NCBI GenBank assembly: GCA_963693285.1
Contig: OY848920.1
Span: 6,089,135 to 6,153,134 of the forward strand
Length of the DNA: 64,000 bases
Origin: Xestospongia muta
Lineage: Eukaryota; Porifera; Demospongiae; Haplosclerida; Petrosiidae
Reading direction: 5' to 3'
In this document: piece after piece, positions 53,240 to 63,243 of the stretch
Layout of the letters: each line of letters begins with the position of its first letter
Numbering within the stretch: the first letter of the stretch is position 1
The notes under the pieces: generated by a model
What the model saw: the letters and a program-made list of their open reading frames with translations, nothing else
Database searches by the model: none
Told to the model about the DNA's origin: nothing
Translations under genes and position numbers: made by a program

Positions 53240-56217
53240 GGGGAGTCTACACAGGAAATAATGTCACTTCCTTCCTTCAAAAGTCAGATTACGTCACGAC
53301 GAAGTAAATCGAGTGAGTGGAGTCAGGACGATCTCATATTCAGATATAGTGTTCTAACTGCTGAGACAAATAGAGTACGCCTATTCAATCTAGCATATGG
53401 AATGAGTGGTGAGAGCAGGTTTTGGTAAGAAACAGCTGGCTATATAGTTAAGTATCGTGATAACTCTGATGTGCATTTTAAAGTCATGATGGTATTTCTC
53501 ATTTTAAATGATAGTAGAGGGTATAAACTCTGTGTGGACAATACTTGTGAAAAAAGAAATGTTCTTCAAATCATTCCTTTACCTTCAGCGGGTTACTCTG
53601 TGAGCTACCTAAAAGAAATTGTTTGCCAAGCAAAAGTCTACATCAGACCATGGCAACAAGACTTGTCATTCTAAGGGCAACAATCAGAACCTGACCAGGT
53701 AGATTCAAAAAGTATATTAGCTGTAATATAAATAAATGCTTGCAGACTGGTACCATATAATACAAGATACCATATTATTTGTTGGTTATTAGGCACATCA
53801 TGAACTGTATTTCCGCATTAAGAAATTATGTACCTAATATTACTATGCATCATCTAGACTATTTTAATTATGGTATGTCCAAATTGAGAAGAGCCACCTG
53901 GACATGTAAATAACTTTGCAGTTTACATGCTATCAACATGGAACTTGCACCAATCGATTCAGCTTGCAAACGTGGTTTTTATATATAAAATTTGGCTGTC
54001 TAGTGTTACGAGAGAGTAGCAAACTAAAAAAACTCCATACATTTTCCATGGCATACATTCGTCAGTCTCTTTCCCGTTGGCATCTTTACTATCATGAGAG
54101 AAAACGTGGTTTGTTCGTATGATATTCATGTGAACAAATAATGAATACAATTAAAACGTACTTCATGCTAATTGAATATGATTAGATGAGGAAATATCTC
54201 ACCTTACGTTCCATGCACAGAACCCCTTTTTTTAGTAAGGGGCTCTTCTCAACTCGGACATACTATAAGAGGATGTGTGTCTTATGAGTAATCATTTTCT
54301 CTAACTGGCTGTTAAGAGGAAAGTACAAATTGTCTGTTTGCAATATAACTTTTAAATTTCACAAAAGGGTTAATTAACTGTCATGTACTTAAATAAAAAG
54401 GTTTTAATCAATACCAAATGTATAAACCTAACAAAAATTATGCACTTAATAACCATAATTATACACCTAACAATGGGTAAAAATGGTACATGCTTTTAAT
54501 AGTTTATATACAACATTTCTAAGAGTGATAGCTGTAATATTTACTTTATATATTAGGATTGCCCATCAAAGAGATATATGATGTGTTTCCATCATTGTTA
54601 CTTCCATTTAAATATGTAGAAAGTCAGGTATTTGATGTTAATATGAACAGTTTACCAAATTTTTTGGTACAGAGAACCTGAAGAGTTCTTGTCTATATTT
54701 AGGGATGATGAAATTATTTTTGATGAGGTACATAGTACTACATACAGGGTATTTGCTAAATAGTGCGATTTCCTTTTCTTCATATCCTTATCCAGATCAA
54801 GTATCATTTGTAAAAATACATCACGAAAGTTTAGATCACATGATAACTCATTTCTGTTGATGAATCTGAAGCTACTGGATTCCCTATATTAATTTCTACT
54901 TATTGGTGTGAATTATTTTTTAGTTCACATAAAACATTAGAGGACGTCATTTGTTATTTGGATAATAAAGTTAGTCGTGATGTATATTTGCATGATTGTG
55001 TACTTCATGATTTTCTGCATTATTATGGAAATCAATTCTACCATCCTCAGAAAAAATGGTATGTGAAGCAGGTAAGATACTGGAAGATTAACAAGAGAGT
55101 TATGGTGTCTTTTTGGTAATTAGGTTCAGTATCTATGTGAAAGAGAGACAACAGTGTGGTTCCTAGACATGATGCAACCAAACTAAAGGTATAGACATGT
55201 CATCATGTTTAATATTACTAATCTACATGACCTTTAATGACAATTACTAATCTACATGATCATTAATGTATAATCTGATAGGGTTGAGTCTTCACAAACA
55301 TTGGTATGCTGATTGAAATGTCCTTGGTACAAGGAGAGCCATATTCTTCCACCTATGTATGACTGTTTTTATGGTAAATACCTTTGGTTTATTTTGGTAC
55401 AATGTGATAAAATACAAAATCCTGAAGTGGATCTTACCTTGCAAAGATTGTGTTTGTTAATTTTATTAAATTATTATCAAATAATTTGTAAAGATATCTT
55501 TAGTTTGTATAGAGAATATCCCACAAGGCCACAACTATTTAGTCTGATATCCTACATTTCACAATTTAACTTTCAAGGCAGAGTTGGACTAGATGATATA
55601 ATGATTACAAGATGTTGGACACTTTACAGTCACATTCTGAACTTTTCCGGCCTTTGTTCGTATATAATGGTTACTCTCTTACTGCAGGTTTTATGAAAAT
55701 ATTTTATTACGTCTTAACAATGGTTTTCCTTTCAGCTAAAATCAGTAGTATCTTCCAAAACAAGCTCTTTTCTGAACAGAGTTCAACAGGAGTGAAGAAA
55801 GAACAAGCAACATAGATAATCTTCAAGGAACTACTTCAAGAGATGACAAGTTAGAAACATGTATTATATTTTATAGCATATAGCTAGTACATTTACAATA
55901 TTAAGAAAATTAATATTATTGTATAATTTAATTGTGATTATATAGGAGGGATGTCTAAATGAGCCTAAGTGAATGCCTTGTTCTCTTCTCTAGAATTGAG
56001 AGAAGTCCTCCTATTGGATTTGAATTATCATTCACAATAAATTTCAGGTCTGTCAATGTATATCCCATGGTATCTATGTGTGTTGGTAATAACTTTGTCT
56101 ACAATGTAGTATGATGATTACAAACTGTTTAAACCAAAGACTCTATATGGTTTTTTTAAATTATTGGAGGGTTTGTACTACTCTAACTTTGTTGTAACAT
56201 ATACATCATTGTACTAA
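53216..56217 (+). CDS. Unrecognised protein of ~409 aa, multi-exon, with very short introns
   Basis: My model has 13 exons: 53216-53424, 53515-53591, 54557-54622, 54675-54727, 54764-54855, 54924-55071, 55124-55158, 55282-55303, 55334-55373, 55428-55687, 55736-55791, 55994-56057, 56110-56217. All introns are GT-AG, and the joined frame is 1230 nt ending in TAA. The protein starts Ser/Lys-rich (SRRSKSSEWSQDD). It holds well-formed stretches such as KTLEDVICYLDNKVSRD (from residue 168), a hydrophobic helix DLTLQRLCLLILLNYYQIIC (249-268) and a C-terminal KLFKPKTLYGFFKLLEGLYY. I do not recognise the family. The start was chosen as the first ATG after the shared promoter. Less certain parts: the exons at 54764-54855 and 55124-55373, and the last donor (CAG at 56047 is an alternative). 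The intron at 55374-55427 could be read through in frame. ATTAAA at 56304 may be the poly(A) signal. The 965-bp third intron lies around a transposon. Confidence 0.6.
53871..54265. mobile_element. 395-bp non-autonomous DNA transposon with 25-bp TIRs and TA duplication
   Basis: The left end (53871-53895) and the reverse complement of the right end (54241-54265) agree at 22 of 25 positions, sharing GTATGTCC and TTGAGAAGAGCC. TA flanks both ends (53869-53870 and 54266-54267), as for Tc1/mariner/pogo-type elements. The interior codes for no transposase. Open frames on both strands inside it (about 62-68 codons) look incidental. It lies in the third intron of the divergent gene and accounts for much of that intron's size. 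Confidence 0.8.
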
Positions 56218-56426
56218 TTACTTATTCATTGATCAGTCATTTATGGTTATAATTTGCTAAGTTACATATTTTTTTATGATTATAATCTCTAATTCATATT
56301 ATCATTAAACTATCATTTCTTTTTTGAAAAATTGTATAACGTACAATTTTGATAACATAATTATTATAATAATAGTGATTGGTATCCAGGTTTTTCACAT
56401 TAACTCTTGATTATGTTGATTTAGTT
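56218..56426. other. Convergent 3' region between the second gene and a minus-strand pseudogene
   Basis: AT-rich 3' flank. It holds ATTAAA at 56304-56309, about 90 nt past the plus-strand stop codon, a plausible variant poly(A) signal. Nothing else is recognisable. Confidence 0.45.
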
Positions 56427-57118
56427 TCATGTGAACAAATTGAAGGATTTGTGTATATGTGATGAATATCTGTAAATAAAAGTTTGCTTCATGATGTTCT
56501 CTGTGGACTGAAGCTGATTATAATCTGCCACAAAGTGGGTTGGTGACATCTGGGATGCTAACTCGCTCAGTTTCTGATTATTCTGACGAAGGTGCACCAC
56601 CCCAATCAACACTGAAAAGTCTTGCTGATTCCTAAATTTGAATAAATTAAGCTACTTATTTTTAGTAATGTAATTCACATATTAAAACAACATTACACTA
56701 CAGTACAAGTATAAAATTTGTCTATTATCAAACATGGTGTGCTTTAAATAGAAAGTCATGAATCATAAGGTTAATTATTTAAGAAATGATAATCAAGCTA
56801 TTTGCTATTGTGTGAGAAACTAGTTACATTAATGCCTTAATATTCATTTACTTACAAAGGTAAGGGATGTTACTGGGCCATTCCAAGAATCCATAACAGT
56901 TTGGGAGATAATCCATTTTTAGACTCCATAGGATGCTTGCTCCATAAATCTGTAAACTCTGAAGTTACTATTAAATCTTGATGAATACATAATGTAAACA
57001 AAACAGGTGAAACATATTGTTAACATCCAGAACACCCTCCTCCTCTATATTAATACTGAATAATTTATAATACAGCACTATACAACCTTGAAATACGTCT
57101 TCAGAACTGCTTAATTTG
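56427..57118 (-). pseudogene. Decayed integrase-core (DDE-type) ORF, C-terminal part
   Basis: Read on the minus strand from 57118, QIKQF is followed by TGA where the family has tryptophan in a RIERLWRD-like motif. A frameshift then leads to an open stretch (about 57110-56971) with DVFQGCIVLYYKLF, EEEGVLDVNNMFHLFCLHYV and FIKI before TAA. Another frame then gives LWSKHPMESKNGLSP and KLLWILGMAQ before another TAA. The same frame would continue through a GTAAGT donor (about 56855) and an acceptor (56632) into an open exon 56631-56427. The order of motifs (acidic loop, then HLFCLHYV, then HP...NGLSP..LWI.GM) matches the integrase core domain of uncharacterised transposon-derived proteins common in cnidarians, sponges and fish, from my knowledge of that family. 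At least three disruptions make it non-functional. Confidence 0.6.
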
Positions 57119-57274
57119 TAAATCATATAACTTGCAACCTATATCAAAACTACCATTTCCTGGTTCGCATTCAAGATGTAGCAATATATAATTTGCTGTG
57201 GCTAACCTATCCTTACCCTGATCGAAACTTTTCTTAAATTACCGGTAACAATGAATAAAGGGTTAAATTTGACT

Positions 57275-57305
57275 GTTGCCTAGCAACATTGGCACGTGAT
57301 TGAGA
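57275..57305 (+). promoter_or_regulatory. RFX X-box-type motif and E-box upstream of the third gene
   Basis: GTTGCCTAGCAAC at 57275-57287 fits the X-box pattern GTNRCC, short spacer, RGYAAC exactly, with a 1-bp spacer. CACGTG (57293-57298), a palindromic E-box, follows. The start codon is at 57306, so the X-box would lie in or just before a very short 5' leader. X-boxes bind RFX factors, which activate ciliary genes in animals. Use here is inferred. Confidence 0.55.
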
Positions 57306-58822
57306 ATGGCTCTATCTTTCAATGATAGTGATCTATTCTACAGTTTTGCAGAACTGGAGACCAAACCGAACGATTATAAATTGATAAACTGTGTGGAATT
57401 TTGGAAACAAGACACCAGAACTATTATGTTTGCAAATGGAAAAAGAACTCAAGCCCGAACTGAGATATTAGGAGATAAAGTACTGCTGTATACACGGAGG
57501 ACAGTCCTTCAAGGCTACAGGAAAGGGGATTAGATCAACTTAGTAAGGGCAATTGTCACATCTGCTGATGATAATGATTTTTATTCATAGTACATTTAAA
57601 TTTAACTGCCCAGCACATATTACCCTTCATGTTAATGTAAGTGGTACTGCCTTAGAAGTGAAGAGTGTTTCAACTGAGTATAATAACGAAATATCACAGG
57701 TAAGAGTTGGAATGGTGTCAGTTTTAACATGACTTGTGGCAATATTATATAGACAATATTTAAGCACCTTCCTCATCAAAGACACCTTGATAAAGAAGAA
57801 AAGACAAAGCAGCAAAATTGTTACATATGAGAGTCAACAAGATGTTCCAACAACAATAATGTCAAGAGACAGGAAAGATTGTGCTTCTAAAGGATCTGTC
57901 AAATATATCACTTGATTTAAAGACAGGGCAGTCAAGGAATGATTTGGATACAACTATCAAATTGCTAATGGAGAAGTATGGTATGTATAATTACAATATT
58001 AACCAAGGCAACAGAAACAGAATATAATGACTTACACGCACAACTTCAGAGAGATGCTCTGAAAGAAGTGGTGAATATGTTTGCTTTGTGGTTAAAGCTT
58101 AGTGAGACTCTGTTTTTTTGTAACAGGTGGTTGACATATGTATCCTACAGAGCTACTCAAAGGCTATTCATTAACTCATCGGTTGAACCATCTTTTGATA
58201 TAGTTGAATCAAGTTCGAAGGGCAAACATAAGCTTAGTCAACATGAAGAGTACCGTAAAGCTTCTTTGTTGACATCAGAGCTGGCTTCTGTTGCTAGTGG
58301 AGCATCACATGTCCATTTTGATCGTCGATTACAATTACTGAAAGACCTGATAGTTCATTGGAGAAGCAATCAAGAGGTCACTCTAGTTGAAGTTGACAAA
58401 GGTATTTACATGCATACATTATTCCTCTCATGGCCACGTTTGCCATCAGTTTAAGGTTTAGTTAAAGGTTTAAAAGTATAGGGGGTAGGGTCTAGATATA
58501 GTTTAGCCAATTTATGTACACTGTAATACATATCTCATAATAATTATATTAATCCTTTCTTTTGTTAACAGGTTCTGCTGATGACGGCACTTCTGGTAGT
58601 GAAGATGAATGTGATGAAGGTAATACCACAACTGCAATGAACTCATCTGGGGGAGCACTTACAGATATACATGTACAATGTAAGTTAGATTACATCAATT
58701 ACTGAAAAGTTTAAAATGTGTTTTACAATGTAGGTACAAGTACATGTACTAGCAGTCATTTAAGGCCTTCCCAACTACTTCATTGCAATATCCATGTTAA
58801 GGACAACATCATATTAACATGA
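57306..58822 (+). CDS. Unrecognised protein of ~343 aa, seven exons
   Basis: Exons: 57306-57487, 57591-57677, 57753-57819, 57869-57980, 58015-58401, 58572-58679, 58734-58822. All introns are GT-AG and phases agree; the joined frame is 1032 nt ending in TGA. The N-terminus (MALSFNDSDLFYSFAEL) and the stretch TFKFNCPAHITLHVNVSG (62-79) suggest a beta-rich domain. A charged, probably helical region follows (about 113-180). Exon 6 is acidic (GTSGSEDECDEG). The tail is Ser/Thr/His-rich. I do not recognise the family. The strongest donor after exon 2 (CAG before GTAAGA at 57700) leads to a stop, so I used GA before GTATAA at 57678; this is the weakest join. Inside exon 5, 58088-58126 looks like an in-frame 39-nt intron (strong pyrimidine-rich end), removal of which gives NMFALWLTYV. 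Gene context: X-box upstream and a poly(A) signal downstream. Confidence 0.6.
57981..58014 (+). other. 34-bp intron (or 40-bp, to 58020)
   Basis: The exon ends TATG before GTATGT, a textbook donor. The intron runs only to AACAG at 58014 (34 bp) or AAACAG at 58020 (40 bp). Both acceptors keep the downstream frame (TEYNDLHAQLQRDALKEVV...). Reading through instead hits TAA within 15 codons. This is shorter than introns usually reported for animals. Confidence 0.6.
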
Positions 58823-58893
58823 GTATGACGATCAAATCCACCATATATGACTATAGTACACTTGCATATGATGATAAAATGCAATAGAATGTA

Positions 58894-58899
58894 AATAAA
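58894..58899 (+). terminator. Poly(A) signal AATAAA for the third gene
   Basis: Canonical AATAAA 72 nt after the TGA at 58820-58822, in AT-rich DNA with T-rich sequence following. It supports the chosen last exon. Confidence 0.6.
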
Positions 58900-58995
58900 A
58901 ATTATTTAAAATTATGTTTTTTAAAGATTACATTATCAATTTGTCTATGTGCCATAAAGCCAATAGCCCATTCCCCTTGTGTTACAGTCTACACA

Positions 58996-59223
58996 CTATA
59001 CAGACACCTGGATCAACACATCTTTGGCTTTCTCTAACGCATTGTTGTTACACCTTGATTCCCTGTGCCAATATGTTAAGCCAATCTGTCTCTGAATATG
59101 TCCTATGATTAAGTCAAGATTAGGTAAAGTTGTCATAAACCATGTACAGAAAGTCCATACTGCTTTGAATAGTTCTTGGAATTCAAACTGATTTTGTGAG
59201 ATATCATGCAGTACTTCTTGCAT
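58996..59223 (-). CDS. Possible isolated exon or ORF fragment, 75 codons, unrecognised
   Basis: An open frame from ATG at 59223 with protein-like composition (QNQFEFQELFKAVWTFCTWF; NNNALEKAKDVLIQ). CAG before GTGTCT inside the frame (about 59005) could be a splice donor, leaving 72 codons. No matching acceptor, further exon, promoter or poly(A) signal was found, and a TGA lies four codons before the ATG. It may be an exon of a gene I cannot follow, or a remnant of a mobile element. I see no homology. Confidence 0.2.
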   Translation of the reverse strand: MQEVLHDISQNQFEFQELFKAVWTFCTWFMTTLPNLDLIIGHIQRQIGLTYWHRESRCNNNALEKAKDVLIQVSV

Positions 59224-62220
59224 TAATAATAATAATCATGGCTAGAACTTTTACATGATAGTAATATATAATAGTTAAACAACAAATACACAGCAAACTT
59301 ATAGTTCATTATAATTGTTAATGTATCATGAAATGCTATCCATTAGTTGTTTTTGTAAACTTAAACAAATTGACCTAATCCTGCTTGCAATTTCTATCAT
59401 TATGACAACTAAAGCTTATTGTATATAATTATTTATTAATTTTTTATAAGAATAAAAACATATGTATATATATGTTATGAAGAAATACTATTTGCCTATA
59501 GCTGACGTGGGTAAATTGAATGATTGTAATTTTGATAAAAGGGATTTCTTTAACTTGTCTGTTTGTTGGTTAGTTGGTTTGGTGATTTTTGTAGATGGAG
59601 TTTTATGACGTTTTCGAGTTGAAAGAGTGGTTTATATACTACCTTCAGTTTTCTTTTGTTATATCAGTATATAAGCCTACCTTTGACAGATCTAATGACA
59701 CTTGACATAGTATACCTTAAGATAAATAATCAAATTTGTTATTACCACACTTTATTGCCTTTCAAAGAGTCATCCATCTTGTACCACCTGCCATTTTTAA
59801 AAATATATGAAAGGTAATGATGACCTTGCTTAAAAGACATTCTAATGTGTTCTATTATTGCCACCAGGTTGTACAAAACACCAAACTCCAAGGTTATAAT
59901 TGTTGATTACTCATAAGATTATTTTTAGCGTCTGATAATGATTATCACAGTTTTAACTCCTCACATAAAGGTACCAGTGATATTTACTTTTGTGGATGAT
60001 TATTCGCCCATAAGAATCTAGACTTCTTAATGTGTAATTATTGTCAAGCAATGGGAACAATATACCTTTATAATTAAAGCATCAAAACTGATTGAAATGA
60101 TTATAGCTTTTGTTTAATTAATTGATGTTTTTGTGTGTTCATTACATCTATTTTTGTAATGTATGGAAATATGATGTACTTGTACAAAATGCATTCATAA
60201 CCTCAGACAAATTGCTTCTTCTCCTTTTGGTAAAATGTCTCATTGAAATGTGTTTTTGACTGCCTCTTTAATACACGATATGTAAGGTTTGTCATTAGTT
60301 ATAATTATTCAACCTGTTTAGCCTGTTTTATATACATGTACCTGTATAATAAACTATAAGATTGATTACTTGGTTTAATTCAGAAGACCTGGACATTCCA
60401 CATTTCAAACATTCAACGTAGTGATAATGTTATAATTGATATATTCTATGTATGGTCTTATATATGACTAGGATTTGAGTTAGAAACTCACTCACGGGGA
60501 TCCTCCAGTTGACCTAGAGGTCAGCTTGGAATAAAGTCCATAGAATGTGTGATTTACTAGTGTTATATTTTTTTCTATTAGTGTTGAGGTGATGTAGATT
60601 TTTATTGGTTTATGATCTTAACCCTCCTGTATTTTTCTTCAATCTGTATAATTTTCAATACATTGTAGCTGAAATTATATTATTGGCTAACATACATATT
60701 ATTGTTAATAACATTTCTTATTTACTGTATTCTTTATGTTTATCAATATACTTTTGTAGGATAGGAATATGAAATATAGCTTATGGAATTGCATTTAAAG
60801 CAAGTGTTTTCCAGATCCTTGAATCCTAGAGGAAGACTTGAATCCATCATAACTCTCAGTATTCCAAACTGACACGAGATTTTATGCATAGTGTTTCTAT
60901 TGCTATTTGTTATTCTAAATTTATTCATAAATAAGCAGTTAACATAAAGATATAAGCCATACCAGGTTATGACAATTTAAGTGTTATTCCTGTGGCTAAC
61001 AATGTCCATCACTGCATGCTGCTACAACACCTGATGTAGATGGTTGCTTTCTTCATACCATTGTATTAAAATTAACTTTCCTGGTGCGTCCATGAAAATT
61101 AATATGTTTTCTCATGTTTATTAACCTTGTAATCATGTCATGTCTCTATCATTTGCTATGAAATGTCTGTCAGTAGAAAACCCACAGGAAACTCATTGTT
61201 TCTTATTGAGTCCTTTACATTTCATGTAATAGAAAACCTATAATTTTGTAGTGCTGTTGATAGTATGTCAAATTGTTTGTTACACAGTTAGACTACCATC
61301 AAGTAGTATAGTGTACCACACTACAGCCTAGAAGAATTGACAAAAATCGATGTTGTTTTATTCCTAGATACTAGACCTTTATTTGATATCTTGTATAATC
61401 TTCACTAACAGGTTGTGATAAATTAATGATCTTTCTAATGACCTACTCAACTTCGTCAAATGTACTTGTCAATGAATTTTGTTGTTAGTAAGCTACATTT
61501 CATAGAAATTTGTAGTTGCATAACTATTTTTTATTTTCTTCATTTTTCCACCCAAATGTAGCTTACAATTAAAATTCAAGTACATATGACAAAGTAGAAA
61601 CAAAGTATTAACTTTATTATGGCCTACAGTTGTCCTTTGTACATGCCCAATATCTTTCAATAAAGGTTTTATTTATTTCTACAGTATGTAAGAGTTCTTA
61701 GGGTTTATCAAGGTTTCTCATCCTACCTAGTTTTTACAATTTGTCCTTACCATTTGTAACGAACCATGTAAGATTATTCAAAAAGACCAACTTAAAAAAA
61801 AGAATACAAAAACTATCTATATATATCCTACACACTTTATAACATAGTCCTAAATCAGTAAGAAACAACAAAAGACTAGGCAAAGACAAGTAACAATGGT
61901 AAGAAAAATAAAAACAAAAGCTATTCAAGCGCACAAAGAAAACTAAACTTATATAGTTCAATGAGCTGACATGAGCACCTATTAACCCTTAGAGGTTATA
62001 ATTACACTACTTAACATCGTAAATATCTTAAACATACAATTAAAATAACTTGGACCTTCACACATTACATTATTATGTTTTCTAATTTCATTTACTTTGT
62101 ATATTGGCACAACATATACTAAAAATGTCACTCATATATGTAATATGATGTAGGAACATTAGTACATAATATTCTCGATGTGTTGTATGGTGACATAACG
62201 TCTGCAGATATGATGTCATT

Positions 62221-62352
62221 ATTCCCAATATGACATAGAGGAAGTAAGCTCATATACTGAAGTAAGGTCAACATTAACTTAACTATTATGATGTAGCTTT
62301 CTTGATATACACTTGGGACAACCCCAGGCTGGCATTCTGTACCTACTTGTAC
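62221..62352. repeat. Diverged dispersed repeat, copy 1
   Basis: Starts at ATTCCCAATATGACATAGAG and ends near TACTTGTACTCATAGGC. It matches 63117-63243 over its whole length at roughly 70% by eye, in the same order and orientation (TTCCCAATATG, GGAAGTAA, AAGGTCAAC, TTATGATGTA, TTGGGACAA, GGC.GGCATTCT). The identity of the family is unknown. Confidence 0.6.
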
Positions 62353-62390
62353 TCATAGGCAAAGTTGGAGCTAAGGACAAACTATAAAAA

Positions 62391-62837
62391 TTGATTGGTT
62401 GATTTAACCATTCCCTACTAGTCACTTTTGTTACAAAAGATGAGATACCAAGAACACCACATTGTTCTCGTTAATAATAAACTAATTTCAAGTCATGTAG
62501 TTTCATGTAGCAGTAATTGGTTAATTGTTGACAGACCTGTGAGATTCTGTGTAAATGTCTCATTATTTTAGTTAGGCCACAGCTACCATTTGTATGTACA
62601 GTGTAGTCTATCTCTTTAATCTATGCTATTCTGTTTGCTCTATAATAGGGCATCTGTTGCATCCTCTTGAGAGGGATGTGTGTATTGTTGTCTACTACAT
62701 GTTTACACCTTGTTATATTAGTAAGCATCAGTAGTATATTAGTAATATAAGAACATTTTGGTGTTTATTATTTCTCTATGTCTCATCATTATTATGTGCT
62801 CCAAAAAAGGCCATGAATTGGTTAAATCAACCAATCC
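62391..62837. repeat. Inverted repeat pair, ~21 bp arms, 447 bp span
   Basis: GATTGGTTGATTTAACCA near 62392 and its reverse complement TGGTTAAATCAACCAATC near 62819 agree nearly completely over about 20 bp. Each arm is itself partly palindromic (TTGGTT/AACCAA), which weakens the case. I could not define a target duplication. It is possibly a MITE. Confidence 0.4.
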
Positions 62838-63116
62838 GTATTACAGTGGGGGTTTCACTCCACCCCTTGTTAATTTTATGGTGGCTACGGTCCTCCCAAC
62901 TTTTACGAGTATATGCAGTACTGATACGATAATCGTGAAAGGAACAATGAATGAATGTACTAGTAGTTCATCCATGACAATAAAGTGCTATGGCAAGAAT
63001 TAGTCATTGTAATGAATTATGTTAAACTGTATCTAAATCCACTTCCTTTCTGTAATTGCTGTGTCAACTTCAAAAAGATTCCTACCCTTATATGGTTTCA
63101 AGTAACATAATATATT

Positions 63117-63243
63117 ATTCCCAATATGTCATATGAAGGAAGTAATCTGTCAATCACTTGACAAGATCAACCTTAACTTGTTATGATGTAAGAGCTGGGA
63201 CAATTCTAGGCAGACATTCTATAGCTACTTACATTATAGGCAT
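63117..63243. repeat. Diverged dispersed repeat, copy 2
   Basis: Direct partner of 62221-62352, about 895 bp downstream. It starts TTCCCAATATGTCATATGAA and ends near TTACATTATAGGC. It may be a terminal direct repeat of a decayed element of about 1 kb, or two copies of a short dispersed repeat. No reverse transcriptase or integrase frame lies between them. Confidence 0.55.

Noticed and set aside
53916..54150. Overlapping ORFs on both strands
   Set aside because: Both lie inside the 395-bp TA-flanked transposon and show no transposase features.
55612..55815. Alternative plus-strand frame beginning MLDTLQSHSELFRP
   Set aside because: Protein-like in composition, but it does not join in phase with exons on either side, while the competing frame joins cleanly to 55736-55791 and on to 55994.
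53216..56217. Second gene as a pseudogene with many frameshifts
   Set aside because: With the most obvious donors, frames seemed broken (stop after ...QQDLSF near 53672, stops near 55180 and 55310). Choosing other GT-AG sites (donor at 53592, 54623, 55159, 55792) restores one continuous frame, so I kept it as a gene, at reduced confidence.
57753..57830. Reading of exon 3 of the third gene as TIFKHLPHQRHLDKEEK
   Set aside because: It uses the stronger donor at 57700, but both in-phase exits (to 57867 or 57873) create a stop codon at the junction. The alternative donor at 57678 gives a clean frame.
62758..63003. 81-codon plus-strand ORF
   Set aside because: It runs across the right arm of an inverted repeat, starts in a hydrophobic AT-rich run, and has no splice partners or recognisable domain.
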